Source of the DNA: Callorhinus ursinus | Lineage: Eukaryota > Chordata > Mammalia > Carnivora > Otariidae | Assembly (NCBI RefSeq): GCF_003265705.1 | Contig: NW_020312817.1 | Location: 50,195,589 to 50,259,588 of the forward strand | Direction: 5' to 3' | DNA length: 64,000 bases | Shown: piece after piece, positions 1 through 10,829 of the stretch | How positions within the stretch are numbered: the stretch's first letter is position 1 | Layout: each line of letters opens with the position of its first letter | Position numbers and translations under genes: made by a program | Notes under the pieces: generated by a model | Databases searched by the model: none | What the model saw: the letters and a program-made list of their open reading frames with translations, nothing else | What the model was told of the DNA's origin: nothing

Positions 1-150
1 AGAAAATTTATGGTTGTAAATGCCTATAACAATAAAGCAGAAAGATCTCAGATAAAAACCCTAAACTTCCACCTTAAGCATTAGAAAAAGAGCATACTAA
101 AACTAAAGCAAACAGAAGGAAGGAAATTATAAAGATCAGAGTGGAAACTA

Positions 151-180
151 ATGATAGATAGATAGAGAGATAGATAGATT
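151..180. repeat. GATA/GA microsatellite
   Basis: Run of gatagatagatagagagatagatagat between two L1 pieces. Confidence 0.9.
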
Positions 181-414
181 TTGATAGAAAAAAATGTATC
201 TAGAATACATAAATAACTCTTAGAACTCAATAAAAAGAGAAATAACCCAAGTAACCACCACACCAGGTTCTGAATAGATATTTCTCAAAGATGTACAATT
301 GACCAATAAGCACACAAAAGATGTTTAACATCATTAGTCATAAGGGAAATGCAAATCAAGAGCAAAATGAGATACCAGTTGATACCCACTAGAATAGGTA
401 CAATCAAAAAGTCA

Positions 415-590
415 GGGGGCACTTGGGTGGCACAGTCAGTTAAGCAACCAACTCCTGGTTTCGGCTCAGGGTCGTGGGATCAAGCTCCGCGTCAGGCTCC
501 ATGCTCAGCTTGAGATTTTCTCTCCCCCTCCCTCTCCCTCTGCCCTTCCTCCCCACACTTGCTCTCTCTCAAATAAATAAATAAATCTTT
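415..590 (+). mobile_element. carnivore tRNA-derived SINE (SINEC)
   Basis: tRNA-like head gggcacttgggtggcac, CT-rich body, then the AAATAAATAAATAAA tail. Imperfect target duplication aaaaagtcag / aaaaacgtcag on either side. Confidence 0.9.
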
Positions 591-723
591 AAAAACGTCA
601 GATAATAAGACGTGTTACTTAGGTTGTTGAGAACCTGGAATCCTCACATACTGCTAGTGGGAATGTAAAATAATGCAGCAACTTTGGCAAACAGTCTGAG
701 AGTTCCTAGAATGATTAATTTTT

Positions 724-939
724 TTAAAAGATTTTTTAAAAATGTATTTATTTGACAGACAGAGAGAGAGCACAAGTAGGCAGAGCGGCAGGCAGAGGGA
801 AAGGGAGCAGGCAGAGGGAAAGGGAGAAGCAGGCTCTCTGCTGAGCAGGGAGCCCAATGCAGGGCTCGATCCCAGGACCCTGGGATCATGACTTGAGCCG
901 AAGGCAGCCGCTTAACCGACTGAGCCACCCAGGCGCCCC
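724..939 (-). mobile_element. SINEC, minus strand
   Basis: Reversed SINE: A-tail complement at left, gagccacccaggcgcccc head at right. It has a short internal duplication of the ggcagagggaaaggga block. Its body (acaagtaggcagag) resembles mustelid/pinniped subfamilies. Imperfect target duplication around gattaattt. Confidence 0.9.
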
Positions 940-1240
940 TTAAACGATTAAATTTAAAGTTATCATATAACCCAGCAATTCTACTCCTAGGTATATACCC
1001 AAGAGAAATGAAAACATACGTCCACACAAAAACTTGTATATGAATATTTATACAGAAGCATTATTTATCATAGTCAAAAGGTAGAAACAACCCAAATGTC
1101 CATTAATGGGCAAATGGATAAAATGTGGCATATACATATGATGGAATATTAGTTAGCCATTAAAATGAATAAAATATTGATATGTGTTATAACTTATATG
1201 AATCTGAAAACATCATGCTGAGTTAAAAGAAGCCAGTCAC

Positions 1241-1429
1241 TGGGCGCCTGGGTGGCTCAGTTGGTTAAGCAACTGCCTTTGGCTCAGGTCATGATCCCGG
1301 AGTCCCGGGATTGAGTCCCGCATCAGGCTCCCTGCTCGGCGGGGAGCCTGCTTCTCACTCTGGCCCTCCCCCCTCTCATGTACTCTCTCTCTCTCTCTCT
1401 CAAATAAATAAATAAATCTTTAAAAAAAA
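1241..1429 (+). mobile_element. SINEC with 11-bp target duplication
   Basis: Head gggcgcctgggtggctcag, TC microsatellite, AAATAAATAAATAAA tail. Flanked by aagccagtcac at 1230-1240 and 1430-1440, so the element inserted into the old L1. Confidence 0.95.
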
Positions 1430-1735
1430 AAGCCAGTCACAAAAGTCTACATTTTATATGATTCCATATTAATTAATTATTGTATTAAGGTCCAGAATAG
1501 AGAAATCTATAGAGACAAAGTAGATCAGGAGGCAGTGATGAGGGGGTAGGAGGGGTGATAGCAAAGGGTATAGGGTTTGTTCTTGAGGTGATGAAAACAT
1601 TCTAAAATCAACTGTGTTGATGGCTGCACATACCTATGAATAGGGTAAAAACCATTGAACTGTACACTTTAAACTGGTGAATTGTATAGTATGTGCATTA
1701 TATATCAATAAAGCTCTTTAGAAATGTTCTATGGG

Positions 1736-2341
1736 CATCTGAAAAGTTTTATTTAAAGATTTTTTAAAGCATACAAACATTTATACATATCTATTAGATC
1801 ACCCTCATTACTTGCATTATTCCCAGATGTATTTTTAACTATGCTTTTCATAAAAAATTTCATTTCTATGATCTCTCATGATGTAAGCATGGGTACTCAA
1901 CCTCTCTACTATTATTCTGTATTGTCCATTTCTCCTTGAGAGTTCTCTAGAGTTTTGTTAGTTTATAGTCTGTTCTGCATTCCTCCCATCCCAAAGGAAA
2001 GTTCCCTCTCCCCACTTAAGAATGTTTTCATTTTCATTTTATATATATTTTTATGCTAATTCATGGTTGAAGACGTATGTGTTATAGCCTTATTGTGGAT
2101 TGCAAATCAGTATAAAAATATTCCTCCTTGATTCCTACAACACTTTGGCTGTCTATATCAATATCATTTTTCCAAATTTCCTTTTGATAAGTCTCTAGGT
2201 TTTCTAAAAGGAAACCATTCTGAGTCACTTTGTTTTTAAGGTGTCTGCTATATAGCATGGAACTGAGTTTGTTTTTTAACCTGAGTTTTTTTAATTGATG
2301 AATTTAGTCCATAAATATATGTAGTGTTGTTTTGTTTTGTT
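1736..2341. other. intron 15, no recognised element
   Basis: AT-rich intronic sequence; no exon, RNA gene or named repeat recognised. Confidence 0.6.
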
Positions 2342-2468
2342 TTTTCTTTCTAGTAGGCTCCACACCCAGCGGAGCCCAATGTGCAGCTCAAATTCTCAAC
2401 CGTGAGATCAAGACCTGAGCTGAGATCAAGGGTGGGAGGCTTAACCGACTGAGCCACCCAAGCGTGCC
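2342..2468 (-). mobile_element. older SINEC copy, minus strand
   Basis: Divergent SINE with ctgagccacccaagcgtgcc head at right and a short T-rich end at left. Confidence 0.8.
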
Positions 2469-2516
2469 AATGTTTATACAGTCTTATATGTTTTCCATTC
2501 TTTATGTATTTTTTCC

Positions 2517-2527
2517 TTTTTAGATTT

Positions 2528-2575
<48 letters not shown>

Positions 2576-2711
2576 ATGAGCAGGGGGAGGGGAATAGGGA
2601 GCAGATTTTCCGCTGAGCAGGAAGCCGGATTTGAGGCTTGATCCCAGGTCTCTGGGATCAGGACCTGAGCAGAAGGCAGAGGCTTATCTGACTGAGCCAC
2701 CCAGGCACCCG
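2517..2711 (-). mobile_element. SINEC with expanded GA microsatellite, minus strand
   Basis: Reversed SINE; head at 2690-2711 (gagccacccaggcaccc). The A-tail-proximal CT tract has expanded into about 20 GA units at 2532-2570. Confidence 0.9.
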
Positions 2712-3482
2712 GTATTTTTTTTTTTTGTTACAAATTTACTTTTTTTCATTTCCCTTCCCTTTACTCTCCCGTTACTCCTACCATTTTTCTAAATGTTTTA
2801 GATGTTTTATAGTTTAATTCTTTTAGAAATAACTTACAATTTTAAATACTACAACTTACACACTTATTTCTTGATTTATCAACTTAAAAGATGAAAATAG
2901 TTCACTTATACTTCTTTTAGCCTGCCTTTCTTCTGCCTGTCTCCTTATTGATTTTTTTGTTTTTTTGCCTTGCTTTTTCAGTGTGGATGCCGGTACAATG
3001 TGCTCTTTTTCTTTAACGTTCAATACTATCATCAACATAAGTCTGTGTGTTGATTATTACACACAAATTTTCCCCTAGGACTGGGGTAGGTCCTTTTAAA
3101 TTGTAGGTTCAGTTTTCCTTATTTATGTTATTATTTTTTGTTATCTTCTTTAGAGACACTAACAGTTATCACTGTGTTAGATCTCCACTGTCATTCCTCA
3201 AATTATTTTTTCTAATGGCTTTCATCTCCTTTTTTTGTTACAATTCTTTTCCTTCAATTTGTTCTCTGATCCCCTGAATCTCTTTACCTCTTGTTATTAT
3301 CTAAACTTTATTTAATACATTTCATGTCTTCTATAATTATTCATAGTGTAAAACATTTAGGAAAAAATTTGTTTTCTAGAACATGCTTTTACAGATTGTA
3401 GTCCCACCTTTCTTTTCCAAACTATGTCTCCTACACTACCCACTGCTGAGTTGCAATTTTGTTTCTTCATCTTATACATTTT
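2712..3482. other. intron 15, no recognised element
   Basis: AT-rich sequence with short T runs; nothing recognisable. Confidence 0.55.
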
Positions 3483-5050
3483 TTTTATTGTGGTAAAAAA
3501 CATACAACATTAAATTTACCATCTTAACCATTTTTAAGTATACAGTTCAGTAGTGTTAAGTATATTCACATTGTTGTGCCACAGAACTCTAGAACATCTT
3601 CATCTTGCAACATTAAACACCATATCCATTAAACACCAATTCTCCCTCCACCCTTTCTACCAGCCCTGCGCAAATACTTTTCTATATTATGTTTTTATAA
3701 TTACAATTACTTTAGATACTTCATATATGTGAAATATACAGTATTGTCATTTTTCAACTGGCTTATTTCACTGAGCACAAAGTCCGTGAGTTCATCTATG
3801 TTGTAGCATGTGACAGGACTGCCTTCATTTTTAAGGTTACATAATATTCTATTAGATGTATGTACCACATTTTTTAAATTAATTTTTTAAGATTTTATTT
3901 ATTTATTTGATACAGAGAGAGAGAGCACAAGCAAGGGGAGCAGCAGAGGGAGAGGGAGAAACAGGCTCTCCTCTGAGCAAGGAGCCCGATGCAGGGCTTG
4001 ATCCCAGGACCCTGGGATCATGACCTGAGCCGAAGGCAGACCCTTAACCAACTGAGCCACCCAGGCGCCCCAGTACCACATTTTCTTTATCCATTCATCT
4101 GTTGATGGACATATGGGTTGTTTCTGTAACTTGATTAATTGTAAATAATACTGTGATGAACATAAGTATGCAGATGTTGCTTTGAATTATTTTGGATATA
4201 TACCCAGATGTGGGATTGCTGAATCATGGTAATTCTATTTCTAATTCTTTGGGGAACCTTGATACTATTTTCCATAATGGCCGCAACATTTTATATTCAC
4301 ACCAACAGTGCACAAGGGTTCCAATTTCTCTGCATTGCTGGGACAAGAGTTACTTTCTGTTCTTTTTGTTAACATCCTAATGGGTGTGGAGTGGTATCTC
4401 ATTGTGGTTTATGATTTCCATTTCTCTGGTGATCAGTGATTTCAAGGATTTTTTAATATGCTTGTTGGCTAGTCATATATCTTCTTAGGAAAACTGTCTA
4501 TTCAAGTCCTTTGCCCATTTTTCAATTGTGTTTCTTTGTTGTTGAATTATAATAGTTCCATGTATATAGTCTGGATATTAACCAGTTACCATGATTTGCA
4601 AATATTTTCTTCCCATTCCCTAGGTTGCCTTTTCACCCTGTTGTGTCCTTTAATGCAGTTTTTAATTGAGTAGTATAATTTATTTATTTTTGCTTTTGTT
4701 GCCTGCGCTTCTGTGTCATAACCAAGAAATCCTTGCCAAATCAAATGTCATGAAGCTTTTCCCTTGTTTTCTTCTAAAAGTTTTTTAATTCAGCTCTTAT
4801 ATTTGGATCTTTGATCCATTTTGAGTTAATTTTTGTATATGGTAAAAAGTAAGGGTTCAACTTCATTCTTTTGCATGTGGATATCCAGTTTTCTAACACC
4901 ATTTGTTAAAGTGTACTTTCTCCACTGTGTAGTCTTGGTATCCTGTGGAAAATCATTTATCTTATACATTATCTTATCTATTGATCTTGATGTGAGCATC
5001 TGCATCTGGACTCTTTGCAAAATACAATATGGATAGATCAGCTCTTTGAC
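3483..5050 (-). mobile_element. old L1 ORF2 3' region and 3' end, minus strand
   Basis: Antisense L1 text (attgtggtaaaaaacataca near 3488, tatccattcatctgttgatgg near 4089, tcaagtcctttgcccattt near 4502). Frames broken; interrupted by the SINE at 3874-4072. Confidence 0.85.
3874..4072 (-). mobile_element. SINEC, minus strand, target duplication gtaccacatttt
   Basis: Reversed SINE with gagccacccaggcgcccc head at right. The target repeat gtaccacatttt is seen just left of it (about 3861) and right of it (about 4073). Confidence 0.95.
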
Positions 5051-5487
5051 TTCTTTCTTTTCTTATCTAGGTATGTTCTATCTCCCTCTAGAGGTAAAGT
5101 CTGACAGCTAGGTAGTAATGAGTTATGTTCTATATGTTCTTTTATGTTAGAAATAGGGGGCCATGGGTAAACATGGCCTTTTACTTGGCTTTTACTATTA
5201 TTTTTTAAAAGTTTGTATTGAGGCTCTTTCTGTCTTTATCACGGTCTTCTGCAATGCCTTCAGATTTTAGGCTTTCCCCAGTTTCGGTATTGAGACATGA
5301 TACTTCTATTATTATCCGCCTTAAGTATTTATTTGTAATCCTGTTTCTAAGTTCACAGTATCTTTTCCCAGAGGTAATAATTATTTTACATAATGAAGTG
5401 ATTTGCATGAGAAAGAAAAAAATAGAAGAAAAAGAAAAATGGATCTCTATTTAAATTGTGAGGCAATGTTATTATCAGAATAAAATG
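5051..5487. other. intron 15, no recognised element
   Basis: No exon or named repeat recognised. Confidence 0.5.
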
Positions 5488-5696
5488 GGGAGCGCCTGGG
5501 TGGATCAGTTAGTTGAGCATCCGACTCTTGATTTTTGGCGTGGGACATGATCTCAGGGTCCTGGGATTGAGCCCCACTTTGGGCTCCACGCTCAGTGGGG
5601 AATCTGCTTGAGGATTCTCTCTCCCTCTCCCTCTGCCCCTCCCACTGCTCATGCTTTCTCTCTCTCAAATAAATAAATCTTAAAAAAAGAAGAAAA
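5488..5696 (+). mobile_element. SINEC
   Basis: Head agcgcctgggtggatcag, TCTCTCTC tract and AAATAAATAAATC tail; lies 95 bp from the donor of ALMS1 exon 15. Confidence 0.92.
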
Positions 5697-5791
5697 AAAT
5701 GGAAACACACAAACACAGGCCTTGTCTCTCTCTCACTCTCTGTCACTCCTCTTGTACTCCCCACCCCACCCCCCTGCCCCAATCCCATTAC

Positions 5792-5962
5792 CTGCAATAT
5801 CTATCTGCAAGGATTCTTTTTCTTTTGTCCAAGCTTCCTTAGGAACTGTCCTCTTGCTGTGGATCTCCTCTTTCTGTTTAATGGCTTTAGTGTCTGGTAG
5901 ACTTTCAGTCTTTAGGTCTTGTAGTCGAGCTGAGTGCTCTGCAGCAGCAGGACCACTGGAAC
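5792..5962 (-). CDS. ALMS1: ALMS1 internal exon (human exon 15 equivalent), third of three related exons
   Basis: A 171-nt, phase 1-1 exon. Acceptor ctcttag precedes 5962 and donor GTAATGG begins at 5791. It reads GSSGPAAAEHSARLQDLKTE, then SLPDTKAIKQKEEIHSKRTV, then PKEAWTKEKESLQIDIA, ending in a split codon that must be completed by an exon beyond the left edge of the window. AAAEHSA and KEEIHSK(R/K)TVP(K/E)EAW are recognisable in human ALMS1. It has the same length and phase as the 12132-12302 exon. No further ALMS1 exon is visible between 1 and 5791. Confidence 0.96.
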
Positions 5963-6146
5963 CTAAGAGAGGTAAATTAACACAGTATCTAGACAAGAAG
6001 TTGACAAAAAAATATTTTAAAATACCTCTCAAGCATCTAATATGTGAAAGGCACTATTACTGGTATTGAAGAAAAAAAAAAGATCATTTAGAAATGTGTT
6101 TAGAAACTATTAATCTATATTGGAGTTAAAAAATATATAAAAACAT

Positions 6147-6343
6147 GGGGTGCCTGGGTGGCTCAGGCATGGTTGGTTAAGCATCCAACTCTTGATTTCG
6201 GCTCAGGTCATGATCTCAGGGTCGTGGGACTGAGCCCTGCCATCAGGCTCTGTGCTCAGCAGGGGAGTCTGCTTAAAGATTCTCTCCCTCTGTCCCTCCC
6301 CCAATCTCATGTGCATGCACTCTCTCTCTCTCTCTAAAATAAA
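6147..6343 (+). mobile_element. SINEC
   Basis: Head ggggtgcctgggtggctcag with a small insertion after the A box, CT tract and AAATAAATAAAA tail. Confidence 0.92.
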
Positions 6344-6514
6344 TAAAAGATATACATAAACAGATGTCATACAAAATAAAAGAATTACTGCATGAGAAAG
6401 AAGTGTATGTACTCAAAAGGGGAGAAACTACTTCTAGCTAGGAGGATCATGAAAGAATTCTAGAGTAAAATAACAACTGATTTGGGTGTTAGAAGATAGC
6501 TAACCTGGGATACA

Positions 6515-6735
6515 CATTGAGAAAGAAAGAGAAAGGTATTTTAGGCAAAGGTAACTACATATAAAAACAAGAAAGTCAGGAAAGCAACTGAACATCTAAG
6601 AAATAGAGCAAGTATATTATTTGAATATAGAATTTATAAGGAAAAGAGGTATCTAAAAAGTTGTTTGGGAGCTGATTTTACTATTCTGAAAGACGGTACT
6701 AAAAGAGTTTAGGTTTTATTCTTAAGGGCAATAAA
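6515..6735 (+). repeat. old unassigned interspersed repeat, shared with 12590-12850
   Basis: Contains ggtattttaggcaaagg, a caggaaagcaa block and ttaggttttattcttaaggg. A related stretch lies at the same relative distance upstream of ALMS1 exon 13. Family name not certain. Confidence 0.55.
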
Positions 6736-7225
6736 AACTTTCTGATTGTGAGATTAACAGGATCTGTTACTAGAACATTCATTAAGCAACAGAAAAAAAG
6801 GGGGGTAAAATTTTGAAATGTTGCCCAGAATATAACATAACTTGTGAGAACAAGCAATACACAAAAAAAGAGAAGTGGCTAATTATGCTCCAAAATGTTT
6901 CTATTTATAATATTGGCAGAGAGTACCAGCTGTCCTCTGAAATCCATTTTCCTTTCCTCTAAAATAAAACCCTGACAATAGAGTGGACAGGTTGAGGGGA
7001 TCTTGTGTCCTTCAAATTCCTCCAAGTGCGTTCCTTCATGAGCACAAAAGCTTGTTTCCAGCCATTAAGTAGTTCAGATCTGAAACAGAAGCAACTACAG
7101 GCAACCAGTGTCCCTAGTCCTATCCCTAGGTCCCTGAATAATACCCCCAAGAGCAGCCCTAGCCATCAGCCCTTGGAAAGAATTCTGAAAAAGGAACTCA
7201 TGTCAAAACAGTAAAATGAAGAATC

Positions 7226-7255
7226 AAAACAGCAACAACAACAACAACAAAACAA
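7226..7255. repeat. CAA microsatellite inside the AURKA retrocopy
   Basis: Run of caacaacaacaacaac replacing the Lys/Arg-rich codons before the kinase domain. Confidence 0.9.
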
Positions 7256-7682
7256 TGGGCTTTGGAAGATTTTGATTTGGTGGCCTGCTGGGTAAAAGAA
7301 ATTTTGATAATGTTTATTTGGGGAGAGAAAAACAAAGCAAGTATATCCAAGCTCTTAAAGTATTACTTAAAACTCAACTGGAGAAAATAAGAGGTAAGCA
7401 TCAGCTGAGAAGAGAAGCAGAAATCAAATCCCACTTTAGACATCCAAATATTTTCAGACTGTACGGTTACTTCTATGATGCTACTTGTTTACCTAATTCT
7501 AAAACAGGCACCCCTTGGATCTGTCTATGGAGAACTTCACAACTGTCAGTCTGATAAGCAGAGGACTGCTACTCTTCTATAACAGGACTGGCAAATGCCC
7601 TGTCTTACTGTCATTCAAAGAAAGTTTATTCATGGAAACATTAAGCCAGAGAATCTTTCAATCTTAAGAACCTTGTAGGGAG

Positions 7683-7809
7683 GAATGCCTGGCTGGCTCA
7701 GTCGGTAGAGCATGCGACTCTTGATCTCAAGGTTGTAAGTTCCAGCTGCACACTGGGTATAGAGATGACTTAAAAAAAATAAAATCTTAAAAAAAAAAAA
7801 AACCAAAAA
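7683..7809 (+). mobile_element. short older SINE (SINEC-like) with target duplication
   Basis: Head aatgcctggctggctcagtc with gtagagcatgcgactcttga, ending agatgacttaaaaaaaataaa. Flanked by aaccttgtagggag (7669-7682) and aaccttgcagggag (7810-7823), so it inserted into the AURKA retrocopy. Confidence 0.93.
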
Positions 7810-8339
7810 AACCTTGCAGGGAGAGAAATCCCTGAGCCAGGGCTGCTGTATAATCCGTCAGGAACAGGCTACTGACATTTATCTTACTGCTGCCTGCCTG
7901 CAATCTAGAACACTACAGAGTTGTTTTCTTGTTTGTTTGTTTGTTTGTTTTACTGAGCAGGCAGTACTTTGGTCTCCCTACTCAGAAAATTTCACTTCAG
8001 TAAACATGACAATCTGAAATGAAAGAAGCCACAAGACTCCTGCTAACTTCACTGGTTTCATAATCTGGAGACAAGGTTCAATTGCAGCCACCCCACAGCT
8101 TCTTCTGAGTAAGGTGTCCTTGTGGAAGATGAAGCCGGGGTCCAACTGGGGAGAAAGTGACCACTTTGCTCCAACTTGATCACTTAAAGAGCCATGCACT
8201 TTAACCTTCCAAGTAACTAAGGGTGTGTGTTACCTACTGGGTGGCCAAGCCCGGTAAAGTTGTCAGAATGAACATGTGATTCTTTCTTTCACATGTGAAA
8301 ATGAAGATTTTTGTATTAAAAAAAAAATTTAGAACCTTG

Positions 8340-8730
8340 ACTTCAATGGGCATATGGTTACCAGAATAAAGATTATATTTCCCAGCCTCCTGGCAACACA
8401 GCTTGGTATGAACGTGTGACTAAGTCCGGCCAACAGAATGGAAGGGGAATGGTACATGCAACATTTGAGAAGTATTTAAAGAAGGAATATACTTTTTTCT
8501 TTCCCTTTCTTCCTTTCTGCTGGCTAGAATACAGGACTGCTGGCTAATGCAGGAGAATGGAGGCTACAAATGTTGGAGCAACAGGAGAGAAAGAGCTTTG
8601 TTCCTTGATACAGTGGAGTCCACATCTAGATTTTTACAAGAAAGAGAAATAATTTCCTGTCTTCTTTAAGCCAATGTTACTTTGTTTTTGTTTTTATCTC
8701 TCAGAGCCAAAACAAATCCTAACTTTAACA
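8340..8730 (+). repeat. old interspersed repeat, family not assigned
   Basis: Text of the form gtgtgactaagtccggccaa ... tgctggctagaatacaggac ... tttaagccaatgttacttt. A related copy lies at 57060-57500. Confidence 0.5.
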
Positions 8731-9148
8731 CACTATTATAGTCATTTTTAATCAGCATAATCCCACTGAAGTAAATTAACTGGATATGTACTTAAGAAGT
8801 AAACAAGCTGAATTCCTAAAGAAAAAGGTTTATGTACAACAATAGTATTAAAGAGAGAGCATCTTGTGGAACTGCATTTTTTATCAGTAAAGTCCATTAT
8901 GTGAATTTCTGGCAATGAGATTAACTTGTGTACTATAGTCACAAAGTTGTCCAGAAATGTCTTAAGAGCTTTAAAAATGTTAATTTTACCTGCCAATCTA
9001 TACCAAAAAATTGCAGCTAATATTCTATTTCACATATGAGCAAGACAGAGAAAGGTTGAAGACAGTAAGGGAACAGAGAAACTTTTCTGTTTATACTCAT
9101 TTTAGAAGGCCAGAATAAAATAATATACAGATAATCCAGTTCAGTTAC
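8731..9148. other. intron 14 next to exon 14, no recognised element
   Basis: The 70 bp next to the donor resemble the corresponding flank of exon 13; otherwise nothing recognised. Confidence 0.6.
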
Positions 9149-9286
9149 CTTCAGTGGTTTTCTGCAAGGATTCTTTTTCTTCAGGTTGGGCAGCGTTAGT
9201 CACTGCCTTTTTATTGTAGATCTCCTTTTTCTGGTTTTTATCTGAGACGTCCTCATCCCCAATGATGGAAACTTGAACTTGGGCAT
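9149..9286 (-). CDS. ALMS1: ALMS1 internal exon (human exon 14 equivalent), second of three related exons
   Basis: A 138-nt, phase 1-1 exon. Acceptor attccag precedes 9286 and donor GTAACTG begins at 9148. It reads DAQVQVSIIGDEDVSDKNQK, then KEIYNKKAVTNAAQPEEKES, then LQKTTE. It is 33 nt (11 codons) shorter at its 5' end than its two sister exons but aligns with them over KKEIYNKKAV and KESLQK. The frame is open and it matches human ALMS1 between the two sister segments. Confidence 0.95.
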
Positions 9287-9527
9287 CTGGAATAATGACA
9301 TCATGTAATTCCATAAAGAAGGAAAAGACAATAAGCACAAGAGGCAAGTCCCCCCCAAAAAGTCCAAACAAAATCCCAAACCTCTTTATATATTAAGAAA
9401 AAAAAGCATCTCCTAGGCCCCATCACAGCTTTTAAGTTGTGACAATTATGGTGGGTTTACAACATGAATTGAAAAGCTTTTCCTATTTTTCTGTGTACAA
9501 CGATGGTTTAAATAAAATACCACTTTA

Positions 9528-10278
9528 CTTTTTAAAACATTTTAAAATTTAAATTCAATTAATTAACATAGAATGTATTATTGGTTTCAGAGGTACAGGC
9601 CTGTGATTCATCAGTCTTATATAATATCCAATGCTCATTATATCACATGCCCCCTTAATGCCCATCACCCAATTATCCCATCCCTCCCCCCTCCACCCCC
9701 TCAAGCAACCCTCAGTTTGTTTCCTACGATTAAGAGTCTCTTATGGTTTATCTCCTTCTCTGGTTTTGTCTTGTTTGGTTTTTTTCCTCTCTTCCCCTAT
9801 GATCCTCTGTTTTGTTTCTTAAATATGAGTGAGATCATGTGATAATTGTCTTTCTCTGATTGGCTTATTTTGCTTAGCATAATACCATCTAGTTCCATCC
9901 ACGTCGTTGCAAATGGCAAGGTTTCATTTTTTGATGGCTGAGTAATATTCCATTCTCTATATATACCACATCTTTATGCATTCATCTATTGATGGACATC
10001 TGGGCTCTTTCCATAGTTGGGCTATTGTGGATATTGCTTCTATAAACACTGGGGTGCAGGTGCCCCTTCAGATCATTACATTTGTGTCTTTGGGGTAAAT
10101 ACCCAGTACTGCAATTGCTGAGTCATAGGGTAGCTCTCTTTGCAACTTTCTGAGGAACCTCCATACTGTTTTCCAGAGTGGCTGCACCAGCTTGCATTCC
10201 CACCAACAGTGTAGGAGGGTTCCCCTTTCTCCGCATCCTCACCAACATCTGTCGTTTCCTAACTTGTTAATTTTAGCC
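9528..10278 (-). mobile_element. 5'-truncated carnivore L1, minus strand, with 15-bp target duplication
   Basis: L1 3' UTR and end of ORF2 in antisense (gttccatccacgtcgttgca near 9893; cctccatactgttttccaga near 10158). Flanked by taaaataccacttta at 9513-9527 and 10279-10293. About 750 bp remain; no coding capacity. Lies in ALMS1 intron 13. Confidence 0.95.
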
Positions 10279-10293
10279 TAAAATACCACTTTA

Positions 10294-10612
10294 AATGAAA
10301 TCTGTTCTTCACTGGTTTGACACAACAGTTAAAAAAAAAATCAGTTGTCTTTTTCAAAGTATAAAAGTGGATGTGAACAACTCTTTTGAGTTCTTTGGTT
10401 TATTCAAAGTTTTTGTCACTTATTGAGCCAATTTTGATATTTCATATCATCCTAGAAAAGTATCTGTACCATCTAGATTTTATATATAGTATTCTTATGA
10501 TTTTTAAAAACCTCCTGAACTTATATCCTTTTAAAATTGCTTAATATTTTCTACTTTCTTTCTGTTTTTCTTGGTCATATTTACTAAAGATTTATCTACC
10601 TTATTGGTTTTT
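10294..10612. other. intron 13, no recognised element
   Basis: AT-rich; no exon or repeat recognised. Confidence 0.55.
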
Positions 10613-10818
10613 AAAATTTTTTTTTTTTAAAGATTTTATTTATTTATTTGACAGAGAGAGACACAGCGAGAGAGGGAACACAAGCAGGGGGAGTGGGAGA
10701 GGGAGAAGCAGGCTTTCTGCAGAGCCGAGAGCCCGATGTGGGGCTCGATCCCAGGACCCTGGGATCACGACTTGAGCTGAAGGCTGACGCTTAATGACTG
10801 AGCCACTCAGGCGCCCCT
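10613..10818 (-). mobile_element. SINEC, minus strand, target duplication tattggttttt
   Basis: Young arctoid-type SINE body (cagcgagagagggaacacaa). Target repeat at 10602-10612 and 10819-10829. Confidence 0.95.
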
Positions 10819-10829
10819 ATTGGTTTTTT

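Larger units (their letters stand above)
1..1735 (+). mobile_element. old L1 fragment, ORF2 3' part and 3' UTR, with three nested SINEs
   Basis: Plus-strand L1 text: a short ORF2 piece (1-150), then from about 190 the 3' part of ORF2 (for example cccagcaattctactcctagg near 970 and aaatgtccattaatgggcaa near 1096). A 3' UTR ends at about 1735 with AATAAA-like text. All frames are broken. SINEs interrupt it at 415-590, 724-939 and 1241-1429. Lies in ALMS1 intron 15. Confidence 0.85.
6920..8329 (+). pseudogene. processed pseudogene of Aurora kinase A (AURKA), internally deleted
   Basis: Intronless copy of AURKA mRNA, antisense to ALMS1. From about 6985 it matches the N-terminal region (gtccttcaaattcctccaag; protein LKQKQLQATSVPSP, then PRSLNNTPKS). 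It continues without introns into the kinase N-lobe ([49 protein letters not shown]), retaining the beta-3 Lys context ALKVL. Near 7632 it reads NIKPEN where the kinase has the catalytic-loop DIKPEN. There it jumps, at about 7655-7662, to the stop codon and the AURKA 3' UTR (agagaaatccctgagccagg; ataatctggagacaaggttc), ending in ttgtattAAAAAAAAAA at 8329. Stops at 7212, 7277 and 7553, a (CAA)n expansion at 7226-7255 and frameshifts kill it. A SINE sits at 7683-7809. The 5' boundary is approximate. The match is from memory of human AURKA. Confidence 0.93.

Noticed and set aside
644..1027. Small proteins with [26 protein letters not shown] text here and at 2350, 3899, 14467, 16969, 23088, 25190, 37528, 52831 and 53097
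   Set aside because: They are translations of the SINEC tRNA-derived body and recur wherever the SINE does.
7318..7554. A short kinase-like gene
   Set aside because: Part of the AURKA retrocopy, lacking the C-lobe and with upstream and downstream stops.
9349..9360. Homopolymer tracts (here; also 62341-62353 and long A runs) as regulatory sites
   Set aside because: Simple low-complexity runs without nearby promoter or polyadenylation context.
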